A DNA stretch of 64,000 bases from an endosymbiont of Escarpia spicata (GTDB taxonomy: Bacteria > Pseudomonadota > Gammaproteobacteria > Chromatiales > Chromatiaceae). Below, one piece after another: positions 35,643-45,100 of the stretch. The DNA is taken from contig QFXE01000013.1 in assembly GCA_003349915.1 (NCBI GenBank), positions 249,560-313,559 of the forward strand, read 5' to 3'. Positions within the stretch are counted from its first letter, which is position 1, and each line of letters begins with the position of its first letter. A model generated the notes under the pieces. That model saw only the letters and a list, made by a program, of their open reading frames with translations. It was not told the DNA's origin and ran no database searches. Made by a program: the position numbers and the translations under genes.

Positions 35643-36622
35643 GATGGCTGTGGCCCGCTCTAGGCGTACTGCTGCTGACTCTCGTCACCCAGGCGGTCGG
35701 TCATGAGTTTCGTCCTGGGTTCCTGCGCATTCAGCAGGTCAGCCCCAATACCTACGACATGCTTTGGCGGGTGCCCGCCCGTGGCAATCTGCGGCTGGCG
35801 CTTGATATACACCTGCCCGACTCATGCACAACGCTGGGAGACAGGTTGCGCGCCCACCAGGGAACCGCCTTCGTCGACCGCTGGACTGTCACCTGTTCCG
35901 GGGGGCTTGCAGGCAACATACTGGCTGTCGATGGACTGTCATCAGTCGCCACTGATGTGCTGGTCCGCTACGAACGGCTTGACGCAACCACTCAGGTTGG
36001 GCGACTGACTCCCTGGCAGGACAGCTTGACTATTTCCAATGCAGCGAGTGCATCTGCGGTCGCGGCGGCATATTTCCGGCTCGGTCTGGAACATATTCTG
36101 CTGGGCATAGACCACCTTCTATTCGTCCTGACCCTGCTCATGATCGTATCAGGCTGGCGAAAACTGGTCGCCACTATCACCGCGTTCACCATGGCACACA
36201 GCGTGACCCTGGCCGCAGCCACCCAGGGCTGGGTGCATGTACCCCAGTCGCCCGTTGAAGCCGTGATCGCACTGAGCATTCTATTCGTTACCACCGAGAT
36301 CATTCGCTGGCGCCAGGGAGACGAGCCGCTGACCCGGCGCCGCCCCTGGCTGGTCGCCTTTCTGTTCGGACTGCTGCACGGCTTTGGCTTTGCCGGTGCC
36401 TTGGCCGAGATCGGCCTGCCTGAACACGCCATCCCCCTGGCCCTGCTGTTCTTCAACCTGGGCGTTGAAGCCGGACAGCTATGTTTTGTCGCGGTGATGC
36501 TCATTGCCATCAAACACCTGCTGGTGAGGGTTCCCTGGCCGCTGTGGGCTTGGCGCTTACCTGTATACGGGATTGGCACCATCGCAGCGTACTGGACGAT
36601 TTCACGGATAGCCGCTTTCTAG
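35639..36622 (+). CDS. HupE/UreJ-family membrane protein
   Basis: 327 residues: signal peptide (LGVLLLTLVTQAVG), a ~130-residue periplasmic domain, then about six or seven helices starting with LGLEHILLGIDHLLFVLTLL, which carries the His/Asp motif of the HupE/UreJ_2 family, plus FTMAHSVTLAAA and FGLLHGFGFAGAL. Family members are thought to move metal ions such as nickel, but in clusters with DUF3604 proteins the role is unknown. It overlaps the isomerase gene by 4 nt. Confidence 0.8.
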   Translation: MRWLWPALGVLLLTLVTQAVGHEFRPGFLRIQQVSPNTYDMLWRVPARGNLRLALDIHLPDSCTTLGDRLRAHQGTAFVDRWTVTCSGGLAGNILAVDGLSSVATDVLVRYERLDATTQVGRLTPWQDSLTISNAASASAVAAAYFRLGLEHILLGIDHLLFVLTLLMIVSGWRKLVATITAFTMAHSVTLAAATQGWVHVPQSPVEAVIALSILFVTTEIIRWRQGDEPLTRRRPWLVAFLFGLLHGFGFAGALAEIGLPEHAIPLALLFFNLGVEAGQLCFVAVMLIAIKHLLVRVPWPLWAWRLPVYGIGTIAAYWTISRIAAF

Positions 36623-37410
36623 CAGACCACTGCCAAGTGAGTATAGGAAGGAGAAAAAACATTTTTCATCCCAACAGTGTTCTACTCTCGGACTCATATC
36701 GTCATAGCTGAATCAACGCCGGTCTTTGTCATCGCCATCAAGTGCCTTTCCGGCACCCAACCCATGCCGTATCAGCAATCCAATCGATCAAACAGGTGCA
36801 AGTGGGGTGGCGCCCGGGTTGGAGGCAATGCGGAATCCGGATGCAGCTAGGCCTGTGGCGCATCCAGGTGGGTGAGTATCTTCTCGATGGCATCGGGATC
36901 AACGATGCATGCAACAATCATCACCGCGTGCCGGACAGGTCTCGATGTCTATGTTGAGTATCGGCTTATGCGGGGTATCTTATTGTACGCTTATCGCCGA
37001 TTACGGCCGGTAATTATGCTGATCCTAATGTCCATACATTGGTCGCATTGCAGTCATCTTGCCGGAATTAGCAGATGTCAGCCTTGGACACGTTTCTACC
37101 TGACATACCAATCTTTTGAGTGTCCGCTAACAGGCTCAATTTTTCAACGAAACCCATGCAGACAGTTCAACTAAGATTCCTTCCCAGCATGGGTCTTCCT
37201 GAAATATCACAAAGTTATATTGGCAGCGCCAGCTGACCGATGCGGGGATAGATGACACCCAATCATCTATTGGTGGATCAATGCATTTCTGAAAAGTACC
37301 GATGCGATTTTCGATGCGAGTTGTAATCGCACCACATGAATACCTAACGTGGTGATATCATTGGGTATATTCAATTAAATTTCTAACTGACTGAACAATC
37401 GAATAGACGC
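36623..37410. other. 788-bp gene-free stretch holding a transposase relic
   Basis: Between the HupE-like gene and ksgA. Apart from the IS91-like fragment at 36780-36946 nothing recognisable is seen. The last 200 bp are AT-rich and should contain the ksgA promoter. Confidence 0.5.
36780..36946 (-). pseudogene. IS91-like transposase C-terminal relic
   Basis: Minus-strand reading gives VACIVDPDAIEKILTHLDAP followed by a stop, and in another frame LPPTRAPPHLHLFD. These two blocks are the conserved C-terminal end of IS91-group transposases (ACIEDPxxIxKILxHL and LPPxRAPP). Stops and a frame change show decay, and the catalytic part is absent. Confidence 0.6.
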
Positions 37411-38211
37411 ATGGGCAATCCACCAGCACACAGGGCCAGAAAAAGGTTCGGCCAAAACTTCCTTCACGACACCTCTGTCATCCACCGAATCGTGCGCGCT
37501 GTTGATCCCAAAAAAGGCGACAATCTGGTGGAGATCGGGCCTGGACAGGGCGCGATCACGCTTGAACTTCTGCCGATCATTGGAACGATGCAGGTGGTCG
37601 AATTGGACCGGGATCTGATCGAACCGCTGGCACGTCGCTGCGGCCTGGTTGGTGAAATCAGGATCCACAATGCAGATGCCCTGAAGTTTGACTTTGGGTC
37701 GCTAGCCCTACCGGATCGCCCACTACGGATAGTCGGCAACCTGCCCTACAACATCTCAACGCCGATCCTTTTCCACCTGCTGAAATATGCCGACGACATC
37801 AAGGACCTGCACTTCATGCTGCAGAAAGAGGTGGTGGATCGCATGGCCGCTGGACCCGGCTCAAAAACCTACGGCAGACTGTCGATCATGCTGCAGGCGA
37901 AATGCGAAATCACCCGGCTGTTTCACATCGGCCCCGGTGCCTTCAATCCGCCGCCAAAGGTCGGCTCTGCTTTTGTACGCCTGATTCCTCATGTTAAACC
38001 ACCAGTACAGATCGATGATGAAACTCTGTTTGCACAACTGGTGACCCAGGCCTTCTCCCAGCGACGCAAGACCCTGCGCAACAGCCTTTCAAAAATCGTC
38101 ACACCGGAGATCATACAAGACGCCGGCATCGATCCCTCCATTCGCCCTGAACAGTTGCCACTGGCGGCCTTTGCAGAACTGGCAAACTTGGCTTGCAAAG
38201 CCCTGGACTAA
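37411..38211 (+). CDS. rsmA: 16S rRNA dimethyladenosine transferase KsgA/RsmA
   Basis: 266 residues, normal length. RARKRFGQNFLHDTSVIHRI at the N-terminus, SAM-binding LVEIGPGQGAITLELL, VELDRDL and catalytic NLPYNIS. It dimethylates two adjacent adenosines near the 3' end of 16S rRNA late in small-subunit assembly. It precedes lon by 63 nt on the same strand. A fragment resembling its 5' end occurs near 31138. Confidence 0.97.
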   Translation: MGNPPAHRARKRFGQNFLHDTSVIHRIVRAVDPKKGDNLVEIGPGQGAITLELLPIIGTMQVVELDRDLIEPLARRCGLVGEIRIHNADALKFDFGSLALPDRPLRIVGNLPYNISTPILFHLLKYADDIKDLHFMLQKEVVDRMAAGPGSKTYGRLSIMLQAKCEITRLFHIGPGAFNPPPKVGSAFVRLIPHVKPPVQIDDETLFAQLVTQAFSQRRKTLRNSLSKIVTPEIIQDAGIDPSIRPEQLPLAAFAELANLACKALD

Positions 38212-38274
38212 TCCCTATATATTGATACTCCAGAAACACAAAAATGCTGAAAAAATAAATTAAGGCGAACGGAT

Positions 38275-40641
38275 ATGAGTGAGGAAGGAAAACATCCTGA
38301 TAAGGACGAACCTACAAGTGAAAACTCTCTGACCCGCTCAAACGAGGTCATGCCCAGTGTCATTCACCTGCTGCCTGTCACCGCCCGTCCTTTCTTTCCC
38401 GGCCAGGTCGTTCCCCTGCTGATGGAGTCGCAGAGCTGGGTCAGCACCATGGAAGCGGTGGGAGATACAGATCAGAAGATGCTTGGCGTCGTACTCACCC
38501 ACTCCAAGTCAGCAGAATCCGCTCTACCCAACGAATTCATGAAAATCGGCACTGTTTGCCGGGTACACCGGGTCCAGCAGTCGGACGACCGCCTGCAAGT
38601 CCTTGTGGAGTGTCTACAACGGTTCCGCATCGTGCGGATGATCGGTGACACACCGCCATTCACCGCCCAAATCGAATATCTGCCCGAGCCCAGCCGCAAG
38701 CAGGCCGATGAGATCAAGGCCTATGCCATTGCGGTGATCAACACCATCAAAGAGCTATTGCCACTCAACCCGCTCTATGCTGAAGAGCTGCGCATGTTTC
38801 TCGACCGGTTTGGACCAGAGGATCCCTCGCACCTGACCGATTTTGCCGCCAGCCTGACCACCTCCGACAAAGTTCAGTTACAGGCCGTGCTTGAAACCCT
38901 CAACCTTCTGCCACGCATGGAGAAGGTGCTGGAACTGCTGCACAAGGAGTTGGAACTGGCCAAGGCACAGGCATCGATCCGAAAAAGTGTCGAAGAGAAG
39001 ATGGATGGCCAGCAGCGTGAGTTTTTTCTGCGTGAACAGCTGAAGGCGATACAGCAGGAACTCGGCATCGAAAAAGATGACCGTACCGCTAAACTGGAGA
39101 GATTCCACGAGCGCCTCAACGGACTGACCCTGACAGAACAGGCACAGAACCGCATCGATGAGGAGATGGAAAAACTCGCCATGCTGGAAACCGGCTCTCC
39201 GGAGTATTCCGTCACTCGCAACTATCTCGATTGGATCACCCTGCTGCCCTGGGGTGTTGATTCAGAAGACAAGCTTGATCTCGAATTTGCCCGCAAGGCC
39301 CTGGACAAAGACCACTATGGGCTGGAGGACGTCAAGGAGCGCATCCTCGAATTCCTTGCCGTCGGCATTATGAAAGGGCAGATTGCCGGTTCCATCATTC
39401 TGCTGGTAGGCCCGCCAGGCGTAGGCAAGACCTCCATCGGGCACTCCATCGCGGAGGCGCTGGGACGGGAGTTTTTCCGCTTCTCCGTCGGTGGAATCCG
39501 TGACGAAGCGGAGATCAAGGGGCACCGTCGCACCTATATCGGCGCCATGCCGGGTAAATTCATCCAGACAATGAAAGAGGTTGGCACAGAGAACCCGGTA
39601 ATCATGCTCGATGAGATCGACAAAGTCGGCGCCTCTTACCACGGCGACCCGGCATCCGCGCTGCTAGAGGTACTCGACCCGGAGCAGAACAGCGACTTTC
39701 TCGACCACTATCTCGACCTGCGATTCGACCTCTCCAAGGTGCTTTTCATCTGTACCGCCAATCAGTTGGATACGATTCCCGCGCCACTACTCGACCGTAT
39801 GGAGATGATCCATCTTTCCGGATATATCGCCAGCGAGAAACTACAGATTGCACGTAAGTACTTACTTCCTCGCCAGCTCAATAAAGCCGGACTTAAACGC
39901 CGCGACATCAAACTCAACAGCCCCAGCCTTCGTGCCATTATCGAAGGATATGCACGGGATCCAGGCGTGCGCCGACTGGAGAAACAGATCGGCAAGATCG
40001 TGCGCAAATCTGTAGTCAAGATCCTTGGCGGAGAAGAAACCCCCATCGATGTGCCACCCGAGGTTTTGAAGGATTATCTCGGTGGTCCGGTTTTCCGTGA
40101 CGAACGAAATATGAGCGGTCCGGGCCTGGTAACCGGACTGGCATGGACCGCCATGGGTGGCGCCACCCTTAGTATAGAAGCTGTACGCACCCACACCTTC
40201 AATCGAGGCTTTAAGCTGACCGGCCAGTTAGGCGATGTCATGCAGGAGTCAGCAGAGATCGCCTACGGTTATATCCTCAGTCACGCAGAGGCCTTCGGCG
40301 CCGATCTCGGTTTTTTTAAAAGAGCCTTCATCCACCTGCATGTGCCGGCTGGCGCCACGCCTAAAGACGGCCCCTCCGCCGGCATCACCATGGCATCCGC
40401 CCTGCTCTCTCTGGCTCTCGACAAACCGGTGCGGCATCTCGCCATGACCGGGGAACTCACCCTTACCGGCCAGGTCTTCCCCATTGGCGGCATCCGCGAA
40501 AAGTTGATCGCCGCCCGGCGCGCCGGCATTCGTGAACTTATTCTGCCGTATGAAGAGGTGCCTGACAATATCCGCAAAGGGCTGAAAGTCCATTTTGTCT
40601 GCAGCTTCAAGGATGTGTTGCCGCTGCTGTTTCGTGGCTAG
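38275..40641 (+). CDS. lon: ATP-dependent protease Lon-like
   Basis: 788 residues: N-terminal substrate-binding domain with a long coiled region, AAA+ module (Walker A GPPGVGKTS, Walker B VIMLDEIDK) and the C-terminal protease with the catalytic Ser701 in KDGPSAG and Lys743 in GGIREKLIAARR. Its N-terminus ([20 protein letters not shown]) departs from the E. coli type, suggesting a second Lon paralogue family. Cytoplasmic quality control. The stop codon lies inside a 14-bp perfect hairpin. Confidence 0.95.
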   Translation: MSEEGKHPDKDEPTSENSLTRSNEVMPSVIHLLPVTARPFFPGQVVPLLMESQSWVSTMEAVGDTDQKMLGVVLTHSKSAESALPNEFMKIGTVCRVHRVQQSDDRLQVLVECLQRFRIVRMIGDTPPFTAQIEYLPEPSRKQADEIKAYAIAVINTIKELLPLNPLYAEELRMFLDRFGPEDPSHLTDFAASLTTSDKVQLQAVLETLNLLPRMEKVLELLHKELELAKAQASIRKSVEEKMDGQQREFFLREQLKAIQQELGIEKDDRTAKLERFHERLNGLTLTEQAQNRIDEEMEKLAMLETGSPEYSVTRNYLDWITLLPWGVDSEDKLDLEFARKALDKDHYGLEDVKERILEFLAVGIMKGQIAGSIILLVGPPGVGKTSIGHSIAEALGREFFRFSVGGIRDEAEIKGHRRTYIGAMPGKFIQTMKEVGTENPVIMLDEIDKVGASYHGDPASALLEVLDPEQNSDFLDHYLDLRFDLSKVLFICTANQLDTIPAPLLDRMEMIHLSGYIASEKLQIARKYLLPRQLNKAGLKRRDIKLNSPSLRAIIEGYARDPGVRRLEKQIGKIVRKSVVKILGGEETPIDVPPEVLKDYLGGPVFRDERNMSGPGLVTGLAWTAMGGATLSIEAVRTHTFNRGFKLTGQLGDVMQESAEIAYGYILSHAEAFGADLGFFKRAFIHLHVPAGATPKDGPSAGITMASALLSLALDKPVRHLAMTGELTLTGQVFPIGGIREKLIAARRAGIRELILPYEEVPDNIRKGLKVHFVCSFKDVLPLLFRG

Positions 40642-40668
40642 TGCTCTATCAACGTGATAGAGCACTAG
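40638..40668 (+). terminator. 14-bp perfect hairpin over the lon stop codon
   Basis: CTAGTGCTCTATCA (40638-40651), loop ACG, TGATAGAGCACTAG (40655-40668). The lon TAG is within the left arm. No T-run follows, so it is not a classic intrinsic terminator; it could protect the 3' end of the message. Confidence 0.65.
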
Positions 40669-40677
40669 GTGTAAAGT

Positions 40678-40766
40678 GTAGGCTGGTTCAAGCGCAGCGG
40701 AACCGGCAACCGCATCCGTTCAGCCAACTCAGTTGCGACCGATTCGCTACGCTTGATCACGCCTAC
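40678..40766. repeat. GTAGGCTGGTTCAAGCG inverted repeat
   Basis: The left arm GTAGGCTGGTTCAAGCG and right arm CGCTTGATCACGCCTAC can pair with few mismatches. A second copy of the same family lies at 49426-49480. REP-like element between lon and nnrS. Confidence 0.7.
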
Positions 40767-40885
40767 GTACATAACGGCTGAACACCCACACAAATCAGAA
40801 ACCCCATTAATGGCCGCTTGATAATCGTCAATGTCAGCCTATAGTGCGCCATTTATGCTTCGGCTTTTGAAAATCGACAGGCATC

Positions 40886-42085
40886 ATGGCAGTTATTCAA
40901 CTCGGCGAACGTCCGCCAACACCAGACAATAGCAACAGCTTCGCCCCATTTGCACTCGGATTCCGACCATTTTTTATCCTCGCCGGCCTTGGCGCCGTGC
41001 TCATCCTTGGCACTTGGCTCGGAATCTGGACAGGCCACATTCCGGCCCCCGACTACTATGGGATGATCGGCTGGCACAGTCATGAAATGCTGTTCGGCTA
41101 TACCAGTGCAGTCATCGCAGGTTTCCTGCTGACCGCTGTACGCAACTGGACCGGCATCGACACGCTAATCGGCAAACCCCTTGCCATGCTCGCTCTTGTC
41201 TGGCTTGCCGGACGGCTTGCGCCTTTCATCCCCATTCTGCCCGATCCCGTGATTGCGATTAGTGATCTCATGTTTTTGCCGCTCTTTGCCTTGGCGCTCT
41301 ACGGCCCCTTGATGCGGGCACAAAACAAGATCAACCGTGTCTTTCTGCCAATGATCAGCGTCATGGCTCTGGCTAATCTGTTGGTACACGCCCAGTCACT
41401 TCATCTCTTTGACACAGCAATCCAGGGCAATGACCTGATGCTGAACACGGTGCTGCTGTTGTTGATTCTGGTCAGCGGACGGGTGCTCCCCTTCTTCACA
41501 GAGAAGGCCGTAACTGGCTCCCAACCCCGATTCAATCGCAACCGGGAACGCCTGGCGTTCGGCGCCATCATCCTCTGGACACTTGCCGAGCTGCTTTTCC
41601 CCAATCCCTGGCTGCTCGGCATCCTGGCGCTCACCGTCGCCTTTTCACAGCTCTGGCGTCTTATCGATTGGTATCACCCCGGCATCTGGCAGGTACCGAT
41701 TCTCTGGGTGCTGTTTACCGGCCTTGCCTGGTTTGCCCTGGGCTTCCTGTTGAATTCGCTGGCCAGCCTGGAACTGTTCCCGGCGAACCTTGCCACTCAC
41801 GCACTCACCACCGGCGCTGTCGGGATATTGACCCTTGGCATGATGTCCAGGGTAGCGCTGGGGCACACGGGGCGTTCACTGCAGCCACCCAGACTGGTGG
41901 AACTCAGTTTCATTGCAATCAACCTTGCGGTTGCGCTGCGTGTTTTCGCTCCCTATGTTGCCCCGAACCAATACGGCCTCTGGATACAGCTCTCAGGGGG
42001 GCTGTGGGTGCTCTGCTTCCTGCTCTTCATCCTCTTCTATCTGCCGGTACTTTTGAAGTCTCGGATAGATGGTCGTCCGGGTTAG
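40886..42085 (+). CDS. nnrS: NnrS family heme-copper membrane protein
   Basis: 399 residues, about twelve hydrophobic helices. FAPFALGFRPFFILAGLGAV at the N-terminus, GMIGWHSHEMLFGYTSAVIA, and HALTTGAVGILTLGMMSRVA with GHTGR are hallmarks of NnrS. In rhodobacteria NnrS is a heme- and copper-containing protein linked to nitric-oxide stress. It stands alone here. Confidence 0.9.
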   Translation: MAVIQLGERPPTPDNSNSFAPFALGFRPFFILAGLGAVLILGTWLGIWTGHIPAPDYYGMIGWHSHEMLFGYTSAVIAGFLLTAVRNWTGIDTLIGKPLAMLALVWLAGRLAPFIPILPDPVIAISDLMFLPLFALALYGPLMRAQNKINRVFLPMISVMALANLLVHAQSLHLFDTAIQGNDLMLNTVLLLLILVSGRVLPFFTEKAVTGSQPRFNRNRERLAFGAIILWTLAELLFPNPWLLGILALTVAFSQLWRLIDWYHPGIWQVPILWVLFTGLAWFALGFLLNSLASLELFPANLATHALTTGAVGILTLGMMSRVALGHTGRSLQPPRLVELSFIAINLAVALRVFAPYVAPNQYGLWIQLSGGLWVLCFLLFILFYLPVLLKSRIDGRPG

Positions 42086-42143
42086 CCGACAAGAATTATA
42101 GCTAAATACTATCTAGTCACATATTCGATAGAAACATTTACTG

Positions 42144-42172
42144 TTGACTATTTAATAAATTACTAATATTCT
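42144..42172 (+). promoter_or_regulatory. candidate sigma-70 promoter of the sulfur-globule gene
   Basis: TTGACT (42144-42149) and TATTCT (42167-42172) are 17 nt apart in an AT-rich stretch, ~69 nt before the start codon. TTGACT matches the -35 consensus at five of six positions, while the -10 is weaker. Confidence 0.45.
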
Positions 42173-42240
42173 TTTGTACCAGAAGGCAGCAGCACCGCTT
42201 TCAAAAGGTTTTCAAACAAACATCCATGAGGATTAAAAAA

Positions 42241-42579
42241 ATGTCTAAGATTGTTAAAGCCGCAGCAGCTGCTGCTCTGATCGTTGCTTCCGCTTCTGCT
42301 TCTGCCTGGTGGGGCGGTCCTTGGGGTAACCGTGGTTGGGACAACAATGGTTTCGGTGACGGCTGGGGCGACGGTTCTGGTGACTTCAGCTTCGGTATGA
42401 GCGGAAGTGCTCGTGGTTCTGGCTATGGCCGCGGCTACAACCGTTACAATAACAACTACGGTTACGGTCCTTACGGTTACGGCGCACCTTACGGCTACGC
42501 TCCTTACGGCGCTCCTGTTGCACCTGCTGCTCCTGTTGCACCTGCTGCTCCTGTAGCACCTGCCGCTCCTGCCAAGTAA
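42241..42579 (+). CDS. sulfur globule protein (SgpA/B-like)
   Basis: 112 residues. Signal peptide [20 protein letters not shown] (cleavage near SASA-WW) and a mature part rich in Gly, Tyr, Asn and Trp ([37 protein letters not shown]), as in the coat proteins of sulfur globules in Allochromatium. The end is three copies of PVAPAA, a Pro/Ala tail. An ATG five codons earlier (42226) is in frame, but a GAGG ribosome site lies within it, so the start is at 42241. Such proteins line the proteinaceous envelope of periplasmic elemental-sulfur granules. Confidence 0.92.
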   Translation: MSKIVKAAAAAALIVASASASAWWGGPWGNRGWDNNGFGDGWGDGSGDFSFGMSGSARGSGYGRGYNRYNNNYGYGPYGYGAPYGYAPYGAPVAPAAPVAPAAPVAPAAPAK

Positions 42580-42669
42580 TCACCCTTTGGTGATCGCTGA
42601 CAGTTAGCGAAGGCACATAATTTGTGCCAATCCACTCAGGCGGACATTTTGTCCGCCTGAGTGCGTTTT
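42579..42669 (+). terminator. three successive hairpins after the sulfur-globule gene
   Basis: ATCACC/GGTGAT (42579-42594), TCGCT/AGCGA (42594-42610), GGCACA/TGTGCC (42612-42628), then a strong 14-bp stem CACTCAGGCGGACA/TGTCCGCCTGAGTG (42633-42663) followed by CGTTTT. The last acts as the intrinsic terminator; the earlier ones may shield an abundant message from 3' exonucleases. Confidence 0.75.
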
Positions 42670-43222
42670 GGGCCTCTATTTTCCACCACCCTGCAATAGA
42701 TCCAAACCGACATCTTCCTCAGGTCGCGCCCCAGGAATCCATAGTGAATGCTGACCAGCTGACTGCCATACGCCTGCAATCCTTCCCCAGAATCACTCAT
42801 CGAATCTTCAAACAGCCATAATAGGCCCTCCCTTTTCAACCAGTACGTTATTTTTCAGCGTCAACTGGAAATTGCACACCAAAGCCCCCACCTACACGAT
42901 CCAGCTAATTCCCGGAAGGACCTTCTTGCCAATGAACTTTTTAGTCACTGGATAAGGTGCCCATACAGGCACACCGAAGCGAAGGAGGGTTTGATCAAGA
43001 TACCAAACAGGGGTACGTTGTTACTGTATGAGATTGCAGCCAAGGCTCCTGAATAGATCCCACCTTTTTGGCGGAAGTTAAAATAACGGCAACACTGCAC
43101 AGCAAACTACGGGGCAATGTAAGTGGGTCTTGAGACAATAATCTCCGATATAATGTCAAAGTCAGACTTTGGTTGTAAGCAATCCAATTCAGGGTTGTTA
43201 AAAACCACACCTGCAACGGACT
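42670..43222. other. 553-bp stretch without a recognisable gene
   Basis: Between the sulfur-globule terminator and the carbonic-anhydrase-like gene. No reading frame with family motifs on either strand; the promoter of the next gene should be near its right end. Confidence 0.5.
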
Positions 43223-44413
43223 GTGGCATTCACGATAATTGATGATTATATAAATTGGGGTACTAGCATGTACGGAACCACCGGCTTACTTTCCAGTCTG
43301 TTGGGCGCTTATAAAATGTCTGAGATGTCGATGCGTTACAGCCGATTCATTCCTCGCTTTTATAATTTGGCAAAATCACTGGGGTTCGAGCGCGGAAAGA
43401 TCATGCCGTCCCGGGCCTTCTGCTCCGATGAGAGCCAAGGGTATCCGATAATACTGATTGCAAAACATTTCGGTTCCTTCCCATTTAATCACGGCCTGGT
43501 AGGTGGCATTGTTGCCACTGACAGACATGCCTCCCATGCACATCACGGCAAAGACCTGGTTATCATTCAAGCCAGCCATGTGGGTTATGACCCTGAAAAT
43601 GGAAGATTTGGGGTTTACCGCAGACTACAGACAGAAAAGGCAAGCGAGACGTCTAACTGCGGAAAAATCTGTGGCGCATTGGATTGGTACCTACGCGAGT
43701 ATGAGTTCGCAAGTAACAATATTTTTCTCTTCCTGGAGAACGGTAAACACAAAGTTATTGTAGACAACCAAATGTTGCATGCAGATCGCAACGAGGGCCT
43801 GTTGCTCAAGTTGGATAAAATCGTGAAAGTTGACTCTCAAGGTCATCCAATACCGGAAATGTCAAAAAGCACCGCAAAGGTATTTTCCGCATCGCCGACT
43901 TTGCTGGAATACCTGGAAGATTATGAATGGAAACAGGGCCGTGGTGAATCGATCGGTGATCGTCTGCATTCCGACCTCTTCTTTTATAAACGCGAAATCA
44001 GCCAGCATAGTGAGGGACGGGATCATCTGGAGAAAAACCTTATCGACGTCATGCCCTATATTGTTACGTCAGAATGGCCTGCCCTCACGGCTGCACAGGC
44101 TAACACCCAGGTGGAGTTTAACCGGGCCTTTCGAACCATCTTGCAGGAACCTACCTACAGAAATAAAAAGATCTTGTTCATATCGGGGCTGAATGTAGAC
44201 ATCTCACCTCAGGAAGGACAGGTATTCCCCCTCACAAAGTTCATTCCATGGGCTGCTTACGTCCAGGACGAACATGGAAATCATCAGACCTGGGAACAGG
44301 CTGAGCTCTATGAACAACTGCAGGCGCAGGCACCTGAGAACCCGGATCAGGTTGACCTGGAGACAGCTATCGAAATCATGGAGAGCGCAAAAGAGATACA
44401 GTTACCGTTCTAA
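43223..44413 (+). CDS. LCIB-like (theta-type) carbonic anhydrase domain protein
   Basis: 396 residues. The block IAKHFGSFPFNHGLVGGIVA, then ATDRHASHAHHGKDLVIIQ and ASHVGYDPENG, matches LCIB/LCIC-type proteins whose zinc is held by Cys-His-Cys. Candidate ligands here are Cys67 (AFCSDE), His119 (ASHVGYD) and Cys146 or Cys150 (SNCGKICG), with Asp69 and Arg101 as the likely dyad. LCIB proteins are tied to CO2 capture in algae and occur in autotrophic bacteria. GTG start at 43223; no ATG precedes it in frame. No signal peptide, so cytoplasmic. The last ~150 residues are less familiar. Confidence 0.72.
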   Translation: MAFTIIDDYINWGTSMYGTTGLLSSLLGAYKMSEMSMRYSRFIPRFYNLAKSLGFERGKIMPSRAFCSDESQGYPIILIAKHFGSFPFNHGLVGGIVATDRHASHAHHGKDLVIIQASHVGYDPENGRFGVYRRLQTEKASETSNCGKICGALDWYLREYEFASNNIFLFLENGKHKVIVDNQMLHADRNEGLLLKLDKIVKVDSQGHPIPEMSKSTAKVFSASPTLLEYLEDYEWKQGRGESIGDRLHSDLFFYKREISQHSEGRDHLEKNLIDVMPYIVTSEWPALTAAQANTQVEFNRAFRTILQEPTYRNKKILFISGLNVDISPQEGQVFPLTKFIPWAAYVQDEHGNHQTWEQAELYEQLQAQAPENPDQVDLETAIEIMESAKEIQLPF

Positions 44414-44460
44414 AGCTCTGAGATTCCAGCTCCCCATGAAAGATTCGAGACTGAATAAAA

Positions 44461-44485
44461 AACAGCCCGCAATTTGCGGGCTGTT
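44461..44485 (-). terminator. intrinsic terminator of ssb
   Basis: AACAGCCCGCAA pairs with TTGCGGGCTGTT around one base. On the minus strand the stem is followed by a T-run (the A-run at 44456-44462 on plus). On plus it may also end the carbonic-anhydrase gene. Confidence 0.8.
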
Positions 44486-44518
44486 GTAGGTCTGTTGCCA
44501 GTTTAGATCGTTGGCACC

Positions 44519-44983
44519 CTAGAACGGAATATCGTCATCAAAATCATTATCGGGCATCGGTGCAGGTGCAGGCGCAGATGCTTGCGGCTGCGACGGAGCC
44601 GACCGCTGTGGCGCAGGTGCGCTATCGAAAGAGGCACTGCCACCACCTCGACTGTCGAGCATCTGCATCTCGCTGGTCACTATCTCTGTGGTATAGCGAT
44701 CCTGACCATCCTGCCCCTGCCACTTACGGGTACGCAGACTGCCTTCGATATAGACCTTGGAGCCCTTTTTCAGATACTCGCCCATGATCTCGCCAAGGCG
44801 GTTGAAGCCTACGACGCGATGCCACTCGGTTCTCTCCTGCTGCTGGCCTGTGTTCTTGTCTTTCCAGCTTTCAGACGTTGCCACTGTGACATTGGTAACC
44901 GCTCCACCACTCGGCATGTAACGGGTCTCGGGGTCTTTACCCAAATTGCCGATCAGGATTACTTTGTTGATTCCTCTTGCCAT
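44519..44983 (-). CDS. ssb: single-stranded DNA-binding protein
   Basis: 154 residues: OB-fold ([40 protein letters not shown]), a Gly/Ser/Pro/Ala/Gln-rich linker and the acidic C-terminal tail DFDDDIPF that recruits replication and repair proteins. The arrangement ssb-MFS-uvrA is common in gammaproteobacteria. Confidence 0.97.
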   Translation of the reverse strand: MARGINKVILIGNLGKDPETRYMPSGGAVTNVTVATSESWKDKNTGQQQERTEWHRVVGFNRLGEIMGEYLKKGSKVYIEGSLRTRKWQGQDGQDRYTTEIVTSEMQMLDSRGGGSASFDSAPAPQRSAPSQPQASAPAPAPMPDNDFDDDIPF

Positions 44984-45100
44984 TTTTCCTCCTTAGACTC
45001 CAAGATTTGCAGCTTCCCTGCCTGTGGAGCGCTGTATAAATTTGATTGGTTCAACTCCCCTGCTCCAAAAAAGACAGGGGGGGAGTCTAGAATAACTGAT

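Noticed and set aside
42670..43222. Small gene on the minus strand between sulfur-globule and carbonic-anhydrase genes
   Set aside because: The open frame at 42636-42839 begins in a terminator and shows no conserved pattern.
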